From assembly GCA_013823855.1 (NCBI GenBank), contig PNMW01000035.1, positions 62,001 to 126,000 on the forward strand: a stretch of DNA of 64,000 bases. Direction: 5' to 3'. Position numbers and translations under genes: made by a program. Of the stretch, positions 37,887 to 46,237 are shown piece by piece. A model generated the notes under the pieces. The model saw nothing but the letters and a program-made list of their open reading frames with translations, made no database searches and was not told the origin of the DNA. The DNA comes from Lysobacteraceae bacterium (GTDB taxonomy: Bacteria; Pseudomonadota; Gammaproteobacteria; Nevskiales; Nevskiaceae). Each line of letters opens with the position of its first letter. Within the stretch, counting starts at the first letter, position 1.

Positions 37887-38501
37887 TCAGGCGGCAAGAC
37901 GGCTGATCGCGTCACGGGCCTTGGCCAGACCGGCTTCCTTCTGCTCCGGGCCGATCGCCAGGCCTTCGGCGTAGACGAACTCGACATCGTCGAGGCCGAT
38001 GAAGCGCAGGAAGTCGCGAACATAGGTGGTCTGGCTGTCGAGCGCGGTGCCCTGGTACAGGCCGCCGCGGGTGGCGAACACGTAGACCTTCTTGCCGGTG
38101 ACCAGGCCGACCGGGCCGTTGGCGGTGTAGCGGAAGGTTTCACCGGCGCGGGCGATGTGGTCGAAGTAGCTCTTCAGCTGGCTCGGCACGCCGAAGTTGT
38201 ACATCGGCAGGCCGAGCACGACGACGTCGGCGGCCTTCAGTTCGGCGATCAGCGCATCGGAGTGGGCGATCACCGCGTTCTGCGCCGCGTCGCGCGATTC
38301 GGCCGGGGTCACGAACGCCGAGAAGCGGGCGCCGTCGAGATGGGGAATCGGATCGCTGGCGACGTCGCGCAGCACCCGCACCGTGCCCGGATGGGCGACG
38401 AGGAAGTCGGCGACGAAGCGCTCGGCAAGCTGGCTGGACTGGCCGTTGCCGGCGAACAGGCTGGTATTGATCTGCAGCAGGGTCGGGTGCTGGGTGCTCA
38501 T
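37887..38501 (-). CDS. azoR: FMN-dependent NADH-azoreductase / quinone reductase
   Basis: A 204-residue flavodoxin-fold enzyme that reduces azo bonds in vitro and, physiologically, quinones by two-electron transfer. Motifs: QINTSLFAGNGQSSQLAERF (FMN phosphate loop), PMYNFGVPSQLKSYFDHIARAGETFRYT and FATRGGLYQG. It leads the azoR-doxX-pirin operon. A palindromic A/T-rich region about 60 bp upstream is the likely control site. No dedicated regulator gene is adjacent. Confidence 0.93.
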   Translation of the reverse strand: MSTQHPTLLQINTSLFAGNGQSSQLAERFVADFLVAHPGTVRVLRDVASDPIPHLDGARFSAFVTPAESRDAAQNAVIAHSDALIAELKAADVVVLGLPMYNFGVPSQLKSYFDHIARAGETFRYTANGPVGLVTGKKVYVFATRGGLYQGTALDSQTTYVRDFLRFIGLDDVEFVYAEGLAIGPEQKEAGLAKARDAISRLAA

Positions 38502-38558
38502 GGCGCAACTCCTGGGTAGCGGGAAGGTGCGGCTATTTCATGCTTCCTTGATTCGATA

Positions 38559-38584
38559 AAAAAGCAGAAGTTTCTGAGCTTTTT
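38559..38584. promoter_or_regulatory. Palindromic control site upstream of azoR
   Basis: AAAAAGC and GCTTTTT flank CAGAA-GT-TTCTG, giving an almost continuous 26-bp palindrome in an A/T-rich patch that stands out from its GC-rich surroundings. Just beyond, GATCGA is repeated at 38585-38590 and 38594-38599. Taken as an operator rather than a terminator because no gene is transcribed into it. The rest of 38600-38820 shows nothing recognisable. Confidence 0.45.
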
Positions 38585-38820
38585 GATCGAACTGATCGAT
38601 AGAAAATCCTGGCTCGCCGACCTCGACGAGGGCGCGGCGGCGCTGCCGACGCGGCCTTCCGGCGCGCGGCCGGCCCGAGGGCAGCGCCGGTATTCGACCG
38701 TTGATCCAGATGCCGGGCCCGCCTGTCCCTTGTTCATTCGGTGGCCATCTGGCGGACAGGCGGCGACTCCTAAGGTCCGCTCGCCGTCATCACCGATGGT
38801 CCTGTCCCCGGAGCTTGCCG

Positions 38821-41589
38821 ATGTCCCTCGCCTTCCCGTTCCTGCCTGCTCCGCCGCCCGCCCGCGCGCTGGCCTTGGCCCTGATGCTGGCTGCCGCGCT
38901 GGGCGCCGGGCCGGCATCGGCGGCCGACGCGCTGCGCGGCAAGTCGCTGTACCTGAGCACGCCGGGCGGCATCTCCTGCGCCAACTCCAGCTGTCACGGC
39001 ACCAATGTCAGCGCCAACAAGAACAAGGTACTGCGCGGCGCCAACAACCCCACGACGATCCAGAACGCGATCAACCGCGATACCGGCGGCATGGGCATCT
39101 ACCGCAACAACGTGCTGACCGCGACCGACGTCGCCGACATCGCCGCCTACCTCGGCAACCCGAACGTCAGCGCCGGACCGGTGGCGACGGTGACGCCGGC
39201 TTCGCTCGCTTTCGGCACCGTCGCCGTCGGCAGCACCAGCACCGTGCAGACCGTGACCCTGCGCAACAGCGGCACGGCGACGCTGACGGTGGCCACGATC
39301 GCGGTCAGCAACGCCGCCTTCGTGATCGCCGGCGGCGGCAGCTGCGCAGCCGGCGGCAGTGTTGCCGCCGGCGGCAGCTGCACGGTGAACCTGCAGTTCC
39401 GGCCGACTGCCGCCGCTGCCGCCAGCGGCAGCCTGACCATCACCCACAACGCGGCGCCGGCCACCAGCACGGTCAGCCTGAGCGGTACCGGCGGCGGGGT
39501 TGCCGCGGCGGCAGTGACGCCGAGTTCCCTGTCCTTCGGTTCGGTCGCCACCGGCAGCCGGTCCGCGGTGCAGACCGCGACCGTGCAGAACAGCGGCTCG
39601 GCGGCACTGACCTTGTCGACGATCAGCGTCAGTAATACCCAGTTTCGCATCACCGGCGGCAGCTGTGCGGCCGGCGGTACCGTCGCCGCTGGCGGCGGCA
39701 GCTGCACGGTGCTGGTCGATTTCGGTCCGACTGCCACCGGTGCCGCCAGTGCCAACCTGAGCATCGCCCACAACGCCAGCGCCAGTCCGCTGCTGGTCGC
39801 GCTATCCGGCTCCGGCACCGTGCCGGCGGCCCCGGGCGCACAACTGTCGCCGGCCACGCTGACCTGGTCGCAGGTGATCAACACCACGTCGACCGCGCAG
39901 ACCGCGACCCTGTCGAACACCGGCACCGCGCCGCTGGCGATCACCCGCATCGGCCTGAGCGGAGCGGCGTCGGCCGATTACACGATCGCGGCCGGCTCGA
40001 CCTGCGCTGCGGGCGGCAGTATCGCCGCCGGCGCCTCGTGCAGCCTGAACCTGAGTTTCCGGCCCTCGGCGACCGGGACCCGTGCCGCCAGCCTGAGCGT
40101 GGTTCACAACGCCGCCGGCAGCCCGTCGACCCTGAACCTCAGCGGCACCGGCACGGCGCAGGCCAGCGGCCAGATCGCGGTCAATCGCCTGTCGCTGAGC
40201 TATGCCGCGCAGCCGTTCGGCAGCAGCAGCGCGGCGCAGACGGTCACCGTCAGCAACAGCGGCAGCGCCAGCCTGACCATCGCCAGCCTGGCCTTCGCCG
40301 GCAGCCACGCCGGTGACTTCGCGACCACGCCCGGCAGCGATCCCTGCACCAGCGGCCGCAGCCTGGCGGTCGCGGCCAGCTGCACGGTCGACGTGCTGTT
40401 CACGCCGACCGCCAGCAGCGGCACGCGGACCGCGACCCTGGTGGTCAGCGCCGGCAGCGCCGGCTCGGTGTCGGTGGGCCTGAGCGGCATCGCGGCGGCT
40501 GCGGCCGCGCCGATCGTCAGCCTGACGCCGGCCAGCCTGAACTTCGGCTCGGTGGCGATCGGCAGCAGCGCGCCCAGCCAGACCTCGGTGCTCGCCAACG
40601 GCGGCACGGCGTCGCTGTCGATCGCCAGCCTGCGGGCAGCACCGGCGGTCTACAGCCTGAGCCACGACTGCCCGGCGACGCTGGCCGCCGGCAGCCGCTG
40701 CACCTTGACCGTCGGCTTCACGCCGGCCGCCCCCGGTGCCGTGTCCGGCAGCGTCGCCATCGCCAGCAATGCCGCGACCACGCCGGACACGCTGGCGCTG
40801 TCGGGCACCGGGGTCACGCCGGTGCCGGCCGCGCTCGGCTGGGTCGGCGGCTCGACCCTGAGCTTTCCGGATACCGCCAGCGGGGCGCAGTCGGCACCGC
40901 AGGCGCTGCAGCTCGGCAACAGCGGCACCAGCCCGGCGGCGCTCGGGGGGTTCTCGTTCGCCGGCAGCGCGGCGGCCGATTACCTGATCGATCCGTCGAG
41001 CAGCTGCGCCACCGGCGGCAGCCTGGCCGGCGGCGCCCGCTGCACCCTGCAGGTGGTGTTCGCGCCGGCCTCGGTCGGCGCCCGCGACGCCACGCTGTCG
41101 GTGACCAGCAGCAATGCCACGGTGCCGGCACCGGCCAGCCTGAGCGGCAACGGCGTCGCCGGCGGCACGCCGCTGCTGGTGCTGTCGCCGACCGTGATCA
41201 CCCTGACCAGCCTGCCGAACCAGCCGCTGCAGCCGCAGGTGCTGGTGATCGGCAACCAGGGCGCCGGCCCGCTGAACGTCACCGCCGAACAGGCCAGCGA
41301 TGGCCTGGCGCTGCTCGACGCGGCGTCGACCGGCGGCGGCAGCTGCCGGCCGGTGCCGTTCGTGCTGGCGCCCGGCGCCAGCTGCACCCTGGTGATCAAT
41401 CCGCTGGCCGACGTCGTCAACGGCACGGTCAGCGTGTTCAGCGACAGCGCGGCGGCGCCGGCACAGGCGACGGTGACCGGCAGCGCCAGCAAGAACCTTG
41501 GCGCCGCCGGCAGCGCCGGCCCCGGCCTGGTGGCGCTGCTGGCGGCGCTGGCGCTGGTCCGTCGCCGCAAGCCGGCGCCGCGCGGCTGA
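38821..41589 (+). CDS. Secreted haem-motif protein with choice-of-anchor-D repeats
   Basis: A 922-residue exported protein. Residues 1-35 are a Sec signal peptide ending PASAADA. Residues 36-112 look like a small c-type cytochrome: GGISCANSSCHGTN, with an unusual CX4CH spacing instead of CXXCH, and TGGMGIYRNN...ATDVADIAAYLG with a possible axial Met. Then come about seven Ig-like repeats of 105-115 residues of choice-of-anchor-D/ASPM-SPD-2-Hydin type (LTPASLNFGSVAIGSS... LSGTG), most with a paired Cys in GGSC...SCT. The end, GPGLVALLAALALVRRRK, is a hydrophobic segment plus Arg cluster like C-terminal sorting tags. It heads the run of thioredoxin, DUF4266, DUF3570 and ApbE genes. Function unknown. 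Confidence 0.8.
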   Translation: MSLAFPFLPAPPPARALALALMLAAALGAGPASAADALRGKSLYLSTPGGISCANSSCHGTNVSANKNKVLRGANNPTTIQNAINRDTGGMGIYRNNVLTATDVADIAAYLGNPNVSAGPVATVTPASLAFGTVAVGSTSTVQTVTLRNSGTATLTVATIAVSNAAFVIAGGGSCAAGGSVAAGGSCTVNLQFRPTAAAAASGSLTITHNAAPATSTVSLSGTGGGVAAAAVTPSSLSFGSVATGSRSAVQTATVQNSGSAALTLSTISVSNTQFRITGGSCAAGGTVAAGGGSCTVLVDFGPTATGAASANLSIAHNASASPLLVALSGSGTVPAAPGAQLSPATLTWSQVINTTSTAQTATLSNTGTAPLAITRIGLSGAASADYTIAAGSTCAAGGSIAAGASCSLNLSFRPSATGTRAASLSVVHNAAGSPSTLNLSGTGTAQASGQIAVNRLSLSYAAQPFGSSSAAQTVTVSNSGSASLTIASLAFAGSHAGDFATTPGSDPCTSGRSLAVAASCTVDVLFTPTASSGTRTATLVVSAGSAGSVSVGLSGIAAAAAAPIVSLTPASLNFGSVAIGSSAPSQTSVLANGGTASLSIASLRAAPAVYSLSHDCPATLAAGSRCTLTVGFTPAAPGAVSGSVAIASNAATTPDTLALSGTGVTPVPAALGWVGGSTLSFPDTASGAQSAPQALQLGNSGTSPAALGGFSFAGSAAADYLIDPSSSCATGGSLAGGARCTLQVVFAPASVGARDATLSVTSSNATVPAPASLSGNGVAGGTPLLVLSPTVITLTSLPNQPLQPQVLVIGNQGAGPLNVTAEQASDGLALLDAASTGGGSCRPVPFVLAPGASCTLVINPLADVVNGTVSVFSDSAAAPAQATVTGSASKNLGAAGSAGPGLVALLAALALVRRRKPAPRG

Positions 41590-41622
41590 ACCCATCCCAA
41601 CCCCGAATCCAGGAGTCCTTCG

Positions 41623-42147
41623 ATGAACCCTTCATTGCTTCGGCCGAGCCGCCACGCGATCGCTGCCGCGCTGCTCGCCACCGTCGGCCTGCTGCCGGCC
41701 GCGCATGCGCTCGAGGCCGGCCAGCCGGCCCCGGCGTTCATCCTGCCGACCGCCGATGGCAAGACCGTCAGCCTCGCGGCGCTGCGCGGCCACTACGTCT
41801 ATGTCGATTTCTGGGCCTCGTGGTGCGGCCCATGCAAGCAGAGCTTTCCATGGATGAAGGCGCTGCAGGCGAAGCTCGGCGGGCCACACTTCGAAGTGGT
41901 GGCGATCAATGTCGACGAGCAGCAGGCCGATGCCAGGCGCTTCCTCGGCGACGCACCGGCCGGCTTCACCGTGCTGTTCGATGCCAGGGGTGCGACGCCG
42001 GCCGCCTATGGCGTTGAAGGCATGCCGACCTCGTTCCTGGTCGACCCGGACGGCAAGGTCGTGCTCGTGCACCAGAGCTTCAAGGACAGCGAGCGCGACG
42101 CGCTGGCGCAGAAGATCGCCGTGTTGGTCGGCGGGGCGCAGCCATGA
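41623..42147 (+). CDS. TlpA-like periplasmic thioredoxin
   Basis: A 174-residue exported thiol-disulfide oxidoreductase of the TlpA/ResA/AhpC-TSA group. Signal peptide at residues 1-29 (…LLPAAHALEAG), then VYVDFWASWCGPCKQSFPWMKAL with the WCGPC active site, and VEGMPTSFLVDPDGKVV with the cis-proline. It probably reduces or isomerises disulfides of neighbours, such as the cysteine pairs of the upstream repeat protein or the cysteine-rich DUF4266 lipoprotein. The stop overlaps the next start by 4 bp (ATGA). Confidence 0.9.
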   Translation: MNPSLLRPSRHAIAAALLATVGLLPAAHALEAGQPAPAFILPTADGKTVSLAALRGHYVYVDFWASWCGPCKQSFPWMKALQAKLGGPHFEVVAINVDEQQADARRFLGDAPAGFTVLFDARGATPAAYGVEGMPTSFLVDPDGKVVLVHQSFKDSERDALAQKIAVLVGGAQP

Positions 42148-42368
42148 ACCGGCTGGCCGCCGGCCTGATCGCAATCACCGCCTGCGCGGTGAGCAGCGGC
42201 TGCGCGATGCAGGCGCCGAAGCCCTGGCAGAAGGGCGTGCTCGCCAAGCCGGAAATGACCATGGCCGGCGACATGCTGGAACTGAAGTTCAACGACCACA
42301 CCTGGACCAGCAAGGAAGCCAGCTTCGGCGGCTTCGGCGTGGGGGGAGGCGGCTGTGGCTGCAACTGA
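42144..42368 (+). CDS. DUF4266 small lipoprotein
   Basis: A 74-residue lipoprotein. Signal peptide with lipobox VSSGC gives a mature lipidated Cys at about residue 20. The mature part holds the family pattern KPWQKGVLAKPEM and DHTWTSKEASFGGFGVGGGGCGCN, ending in a glycine/cysteine tail that could bind metal or form disulfides. DUF4266 genes are regularly found beside DUF3570 genes. The biochemical role is unknown. Overlaps the thioredoxin gene (4 bp) and the DUF3570 gene (14 bp). Confidence 0.87.
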   Translation: MNRLAAGLIAITACAVSSGCAMQAPKPWQKGVLAKPEMTMAGDMLELKFNDHTWTSKEASFGGFGVGGGGCGCN

Positions 42369-43518
42369 GCGCGATCCCGCCGTTGCGGATGCTGCCCCGG
42401 CCCGCGACTGGTGCGGCAGCGTCGTGCTGGCGGCGCTGTCGCTGCCGGGCGTGCTCGGCGCGCCATTGCCGGCAGCGGCCGACAGCGCCCCCGAGCACGC
42501 GACCCTGCAGTTCAAGACCGAGCATTACCAGGACTCGCAGCCGGGCTTCCAGCGCATTCGTGTCGAGGAACCGGCGATCTACGGGCTGCTGCCGCTCGGC
42601 GAGCATCTGTCGCTGTCCGGCTCGGCGGTCTATGACGTGGTGTCCGGCGCCTCGCCGCGCAGCTATTCGTCGACCTCGAGCGCGTCGCGCGTCCACGAGA
42701 AGCGCTTTTCCGGCGACGCCGAGCTGACCTGGTACGCCGACCGCAGTTCGTACGGCGTTTCGGCGGCACGCTCGCAGGAGCACGACTACATCTCCAACAG
42801 CGTGTCCGGCGACGCGGTGTTCGCGACCGACGACAACAACACGGCGTTCAACATCGGCCTGTCGGCCAGCCGCGACACCATCAACCCGACCAACGACATC
42901 GTCGACGACGAGCACCGCACGACCTACGCCGGCATCGTCGGCGTGACCCGCGCGGTCAGCGTCAATGATCTGGTCCAGATCCAGGCCGGCTACAGCACCA
43001 GCCACGGCTATCTGAGCGATCCGTACAAGCTGTTCGACAACCGGCCGCGCAAGCGCAACAGCGGCACCGGCTCGCTGCGCTGGAATCACCACCTCGGCGA
43101 CTACGGCGCGACCCTGCGCGGCAGCTACCGGGTGTTCCACGACACCTATGGCATCTGGTCGCACACCGCCGAGCTGCAGTGGGTGCAGCCGGTCGGCCTG
43201 CACTGGGTGCTGACGCCAGGGCTGCGCTACTACACGCAGAACGCGGCGCGCTTCTATGTCGATCCGCCGGCCGATGGCGCGCCGTTCCCGCAGCTGCCGG
43301 ACGGTGCCTTCTCCTCGCTCGATCACCGGCTGTCGGCGTTCGGCGCGTTCGCGGTCAGCCAGAAGGTCGAGTGGCACATCAACGCGCACTGGAGCACCGA
43401 CTTCCGCGGCGAGTTCTACCAGGCGCGGTCGAGCTTCCGCTTCGTCGGCCAGGGCTCGCCGGGGCTTGCCACGTTCCAGTACTACCAGCTGCAGTTCGGC
43501 ATCAGCTACCGGTTCTGA
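42355..43518 (+). CDS. DUF3570 outer-membrane beta-barrel, possible flavoprotein
   Basis: A 387-residue predicted outer-membrane barrel. A hydrophobic signal segment lies at about 20-42 (VVLAALSLPGVLGAPLPAAA). The rest alternates amphipathic strands (for example LSLSGSAVYDVVSG, LTWYADRSSYGVSAARS) and ends in aromatic YRF, as barrel proteins do. At residues 94-100 the sequence DVVSGAS fits the D-x-x-[S/T]-G-A-[S/T] motif to which ApbE attaches FMN, with Ser100 as possible acceptor; apbE is the next gene. The start is GTG 42355 behind the strong site GGGGGAGG. Whether this barrel is flavinylated in this organism is inference. Confidence 0.83.
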   Translation: MAATERDPAVADAAPARDWCGSVVLAALSLPGVLGAPLPAAADSAPEHATLQFKTEHYQDSQPGFQRIRVEEPAIYGLLPLGEHLSLSGSAVYDVVSGASPRSYSSTSSASRVHEKRFSGDAELTWYADRSSYGVSAARSQEHDYISNSVSGDAVFATDDNNTAFNIGLSASRDTINPTNDIVDDEHRTTYAGIVGVTRAVSVNDLVQIQAGYSTSHGYLSDPYKLFDNRPRKRNSGTGSLRWNHHLGDYGATLRGSYRVFHDTYGIWSHTAELQWVQPVGLHWVLTPGLRYYTQNAARFYVDPPADGAPFPQLPDGAFSSLDHRLSAFGAFAVSQKVEWHINAHWSTDFRGEFYQARSSFRFVGQGSPGLATFQYYQLQFGISYRF

Positions 43519-43526
43519 ACGAGGCC

Positions 43527-44438
43527 ATGCCGGCAGCGGACGACGACGGCGTCACCACGATGCGCTTCGGGGCGATGGCCTGCGAGGCCGAGCTGACCGT
43601 GGCCGGCCGCGCGCCGGATCGCCGCCTGCTCGACGCCGCGGCGGCCGAGGTGCGGCGCATCGAAGCGGCGTATTCGCGCTATCGCGCCGACAGCGTCGTG
43701 TCGCGGATCAATGCCGCTGCGGGCTCCGGCGAGCCGATCACGGTCGACGAGGAAACGGCGGGCCTGCTCGACTTCGCCGCCCGCCTGCATGCGCAGAGCG
43801 ACGGCCTGTTCGACATCACCAGCGGCATCCTGCGCCGGGCCTGGGATTTCCGCTCCGGGCGCCTGCCGGAGGCCCCGGTGCTGGCCGCGCTGTGCGCGCG
43901 CATCGGCTGGCACAAGGTCGACTGGCAGCCGGCGACGCGGCGGATCGCGCTGACCGAGCCGGGCATGGAGCTGGACTTCGGCGGCTTCGGCAAGGAGTAC
44001 GCCGCCGACCGCGCGGCGGCGGTGCTGCAGGCCGGCGGCATCGCCAGCGGCTACGTCAATCTGGGCGGCGACCTGCGGGTGATCGGCCCGCCTGCCGATG
44101 GCCGTGGCTGGGCGCTCGGCATCCAGCATCCGCGCGATGACCGGCGCACGGTGGCCGGCATCGAACTGAAAGGCGGGGCACTGGCGACCAGCGGCGACTA
44201 CGAGCGCTACCTGGACCTCGACGGCCGCCGCTACTGCCACATCCTCGATCCGCGCAGTGGCTGGCCGGTGCAGCACTGGCAGTCGGTCAGCGTGATCGCG
44301 CCGGTCTGCCTCGCCGCCGGTGCGCTGTCGACCATCGCGATGCTCAAGGGACCGGCCGCGCCGGCGTTCCTCGATGCGCAGAGGGTGCCCTGGCTGGCCG
44401 TCGACACCGCTGGCCTGCCGGTCCGCAACGGCATCTGA
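43527..44438 (+). CDS. apbE: FAD:protein FMN transferase (ApbE)
   Basis: A 303-residue flavin transferase that moves FMN from FAD onto Ser/Thr of target proteins with Mg2+. Motifs: the AAYSRYRADSVVSRINAAAG region, LHAQSDGLFDITSG, LDFGGFGKEYAADRAA, GYVNLGGDLRVIG, ATSGDYERYLD and HILDPRSGWPV. Unlike most ApbE proteins it has no signal peptide or lipobox, and no upstream in-frame extension offers one. That is puzzling if its target is the exported DUF3570 protein encoded 8 bp upstream. Last gene of the envelope redox run. Confidence 0.9.
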   Translation: MPAADDDGVTTMRFGAMACEAELTVAGRAPDRRLLDAAAAEVRRIEAAYSRYRADSVVSRINAAAGSGEPITVDEETAGLLDFAARLHAQSDGLFDITSGILRRAWDFRSGRLPEAPVLAALCARIGWHKVDWQPATRRIALTEPGMELDFGGFGKEYAADRAAAVLQAGGIASGYVNLGGDLRVIGPPADGRGWALGIQHPRDDRRTVAGIELKGGALATSGDYERYLDLDGRRYCHILDPRSGWPVQHWQSVSVIAPVCLAAGALSTIAMLKGPAAPAFLDAQRVPWLAVDTAGLPVRNGI

Positions 44439-44467
44439 AGCTGCGGCAGGCCCGGCGGCGCGGCATC

Positions 44468-45430
44468 ATGCGCGCCATGTCGGCTCCCAAAATCTCGCTG
44501 GAACAATGGCGCGCGCTGCTTGGCGTCGTCGAGGCCGGTGGCTACGCGCAGGCGGCCGAGGCGCTGCACAAGAGCCAGTCGGCGATCAGCTATGCGGTAC
44601 AGCAGATCGAGGCGCGGCTCGGCGTCAAGGCCTTCGAGGTGCAGGGCCGCAAGGCGGTGCTGACGCCGACCGGCCAGCTGCTGGCGCGCCGCGCCAAGGC
44701 GCTGCTCGACGAGGCGGCCGGGCTGGAGCGCGCCGCCGGGCAGCTGTCGGCCGGCTGGGAAGCCGAACTGCGGCTGGCGGTGGAGATCATCTTCCCGAAT
44801 CGCGTGCTGCTGCCGGCACTGGCCGCGTTCGGCGAGGTCAGCCCGCACACCCGCATCGAGCTGATCGAATCGGTGATCGGCGGCACTTCCGAAGCGCTGC
44901 TCAGCGGCCGGGTCGATCTGGCGATCGCGCCGGTCATTCCACAGGGCTTCATCGGCGAGGCGCTGATGAGCCTGCGCTTTCTCGCCGTGGCCCATCCGGC
45001 GCATCCGCTGCACCAGCTGAACCGGCCGCTGACGCCGAACGACCTGCGCAACCACCGGCATCTGGTGGTGCGCGACTCCGGTGCCGCGCGCGATCCGCGC
45101 CAGCAGACGCTCGACGCCAAGCAGCGCTGGGTGGTCAGCCACATGTCGACCTCGATCCAGGCGGTGGCGATGGGCTATGGCTTTTCGTGGTTCCCCGAAG
45201 ACAAGATCGCCGACGAACTGGCGGCCGGCACCGTGAAGCCGCTGCCGCTGCGCGATGGTGCCGAACGCTTCCTGACCCTTTACCTGATCTTCGCCGACCG
45301 CGACTATGCGGGGCCCGGCCTGCTGCGCCTGAGTGACCTCCTGCGCCAGACCGTGGCCGAGAACTGCGCCCGCAAGCAGGCGCAGGCCGATACTTCGAAG
45401 ACAACCAGAACGAGGAGCAAGCGGACATGA
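44468..45430 (+). CDS. LysR family transcriptional regulator
   Basis: A 320-residue regulator with an N-terminal winged helix (LEQWRALLGVVEAGGYAQAAEALHKSQSAISYAVQQIEARLGVKAFEVQGRKAVLTPTG) and a C-terminal periplasmic-binding-like effector domain, ending in a basic tail. Starts at 44468 or 44477 are both possible. It lies 29 bp after apbE on the same strand and is coupled to the GFA gene by ATGA overlap, so it may sit in the apbE message. Its target and inducer are unknown. Confidence 0.9.
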   Translation: MRAMSAPKISLEQWRALLGVVEAGGYAQAAEALHKSQSAISYAVQQIEARLGVKAFEVQGRKAVLTPTGQLLARRAKALLDEAAGLERAAGQLSAGWEAELRLAVEIIFPNRVLLPALAAFGEVSPHTRIELIESVIGGTSEALLSGRVDLAIAPVIPQGFIGEALMSLRFLAVAHPAHPLHQLNRPLTPNDLRNHRHLVVRDSGAARDPRQQTLDAKQRWVVSHMSTSIQAVAMGYGFSWFPEDKIADELAAGTVKPLPLRDGAERFLTLYLIFADRDYAGPGLLRLSDLLRQTVAENCARKQAQADTSKTTRTRSKRT

Positions 45431-45834
45431 AGATCGAAGGCGGGTGCTATTGCGGTGCCGTGCGCTACGAAGCGGATGCCGAACCCCAGCTGCGCGCGCA
45501 GTGCCATTGTCGCGAGTGCCAGTACATCTCCGGCGGCGGCCCGAACCCGGTGGTCGGCCTGCCGGAAGCGGCGTTCCACTACGTCAAGGGCACGCCCAAG
45601 GTGTTTCGCCGCAGCGATCTGCCGACGCCGGTGACCCGCGAATTCTGTGGCGACTGCGGCACGCCGCTGACCAGCCGCGCGCCGGCGATCCCGGGCATGG
45701 TGCTGGTCAAGGCCGGCTCGCTCGACCAGGCCGGCGTGTTCGGCAAGCCCGACTTCGCGGTGTTCACCATCGACCGTCCGAGCTGGCACGGCGTGCTCGA
45801 CGGCGTCCCGGCCTTCGAGCGGATGCCGGGCTGA
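45427..45834 (+). CDS. GFA family protein (CENP-V/GFA fold)
   Basis: A 135-residue zinc protein with the pattern GGCYCGAVRYE, QCHCRECQYISG and EFCGDCGTPL that supplies the zinc-binding cysteines of the GFA fold. The founding member acts on the glutathione-formaldehyde adduct, but most family members have unknown substrates. Coupled to the LysR gene and followed 7 bp later by a VOC gene. Confidence 0.9.
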   Translation: MKIEGGCYCGAVRYEADAEPQLRAQCHCRECQYISGGGPNPVVGLPEAAFHYVKGTPKVFRRSDLPTPVTREFCGDCGTPLTSRAPAIPGMVLVKAGSLDQAGVFGKPDFAVFTIDRPSWHGVLDGVPAFERMPG

Positions 45835-45841
45835 GACGGCG

Positions 45842-46237
45842 ATGTACCTTCCGCCCGGATTCGGCACGGTGACGCCGTACTGCTTCGTCGACGATGCGGA
45901 ACGCTTCATCGCCTTCCTGATCGACGGCCTGGGCGGGACCGAGACCTGCCGCTCGATGCGCCCGGATGGCCGGGTGGCGAACGTGCAGGTCGCGATCGGC
46001 ACCGCGACGGTGATGGTCAGCGAAGCCAGCGCCGCCTATCCGGCGATGCGCGCGGCGTACTACCTGTACGTCGACAGCGCCGACGCGGCGATGGCCCGCG
46101 CGCTGGCGCACGGCGCGACCTTGGAAATGGCGGTGCAGGACATGCCCTACGGCGATCGCCAGGGTGGCGTCCGTGACCGCCACGGCAACCTCTGGTGGCT
46201 GTCCGAGCGCTTGGTCCGCGCGCCGTACTCGCCGTGA
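45842..46237 (+). CDS. VOC family protein (PhnB-like)
   Basis: A 131-residue vicinal-oxygen-chelate fold protein of the PhnB/glyoxalase-like type: [24 protein letters not shown], the second half [20 protein letters not shown] and [17 protein letters not shown], the usual closing motif. Substrate unknown. The stop is overlapped by the GTG of the next gene (GTGA). Confidence 0.88.
   Translation: MYLPPGFGTVTPYCFVDDAERFIAFLIDGLGGTETCRSMRPDGRVANVQVAIGTATVMVSEASAAYPAMRAAYYLYVDSADAAMARALAHGATLEMAVQDMPYGDRQGGVRDRHGNLWWLSERLVRAPYSP

Noticed and set aside
38821-41589. Similar repeated DNA blocks in the plus-strand secreted protein
   Set aside because: Explained by Ig-like choice-of-anchor-D domains; no short direct repeats with unique spacers.
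39802-41595. 597-codon frame opposite the choice-of-anchor-D protein
   Set aside because: Gly/Arg/Ala-rich antisense of a repetitive coding region; the sense frame has a signal peptide and domains.
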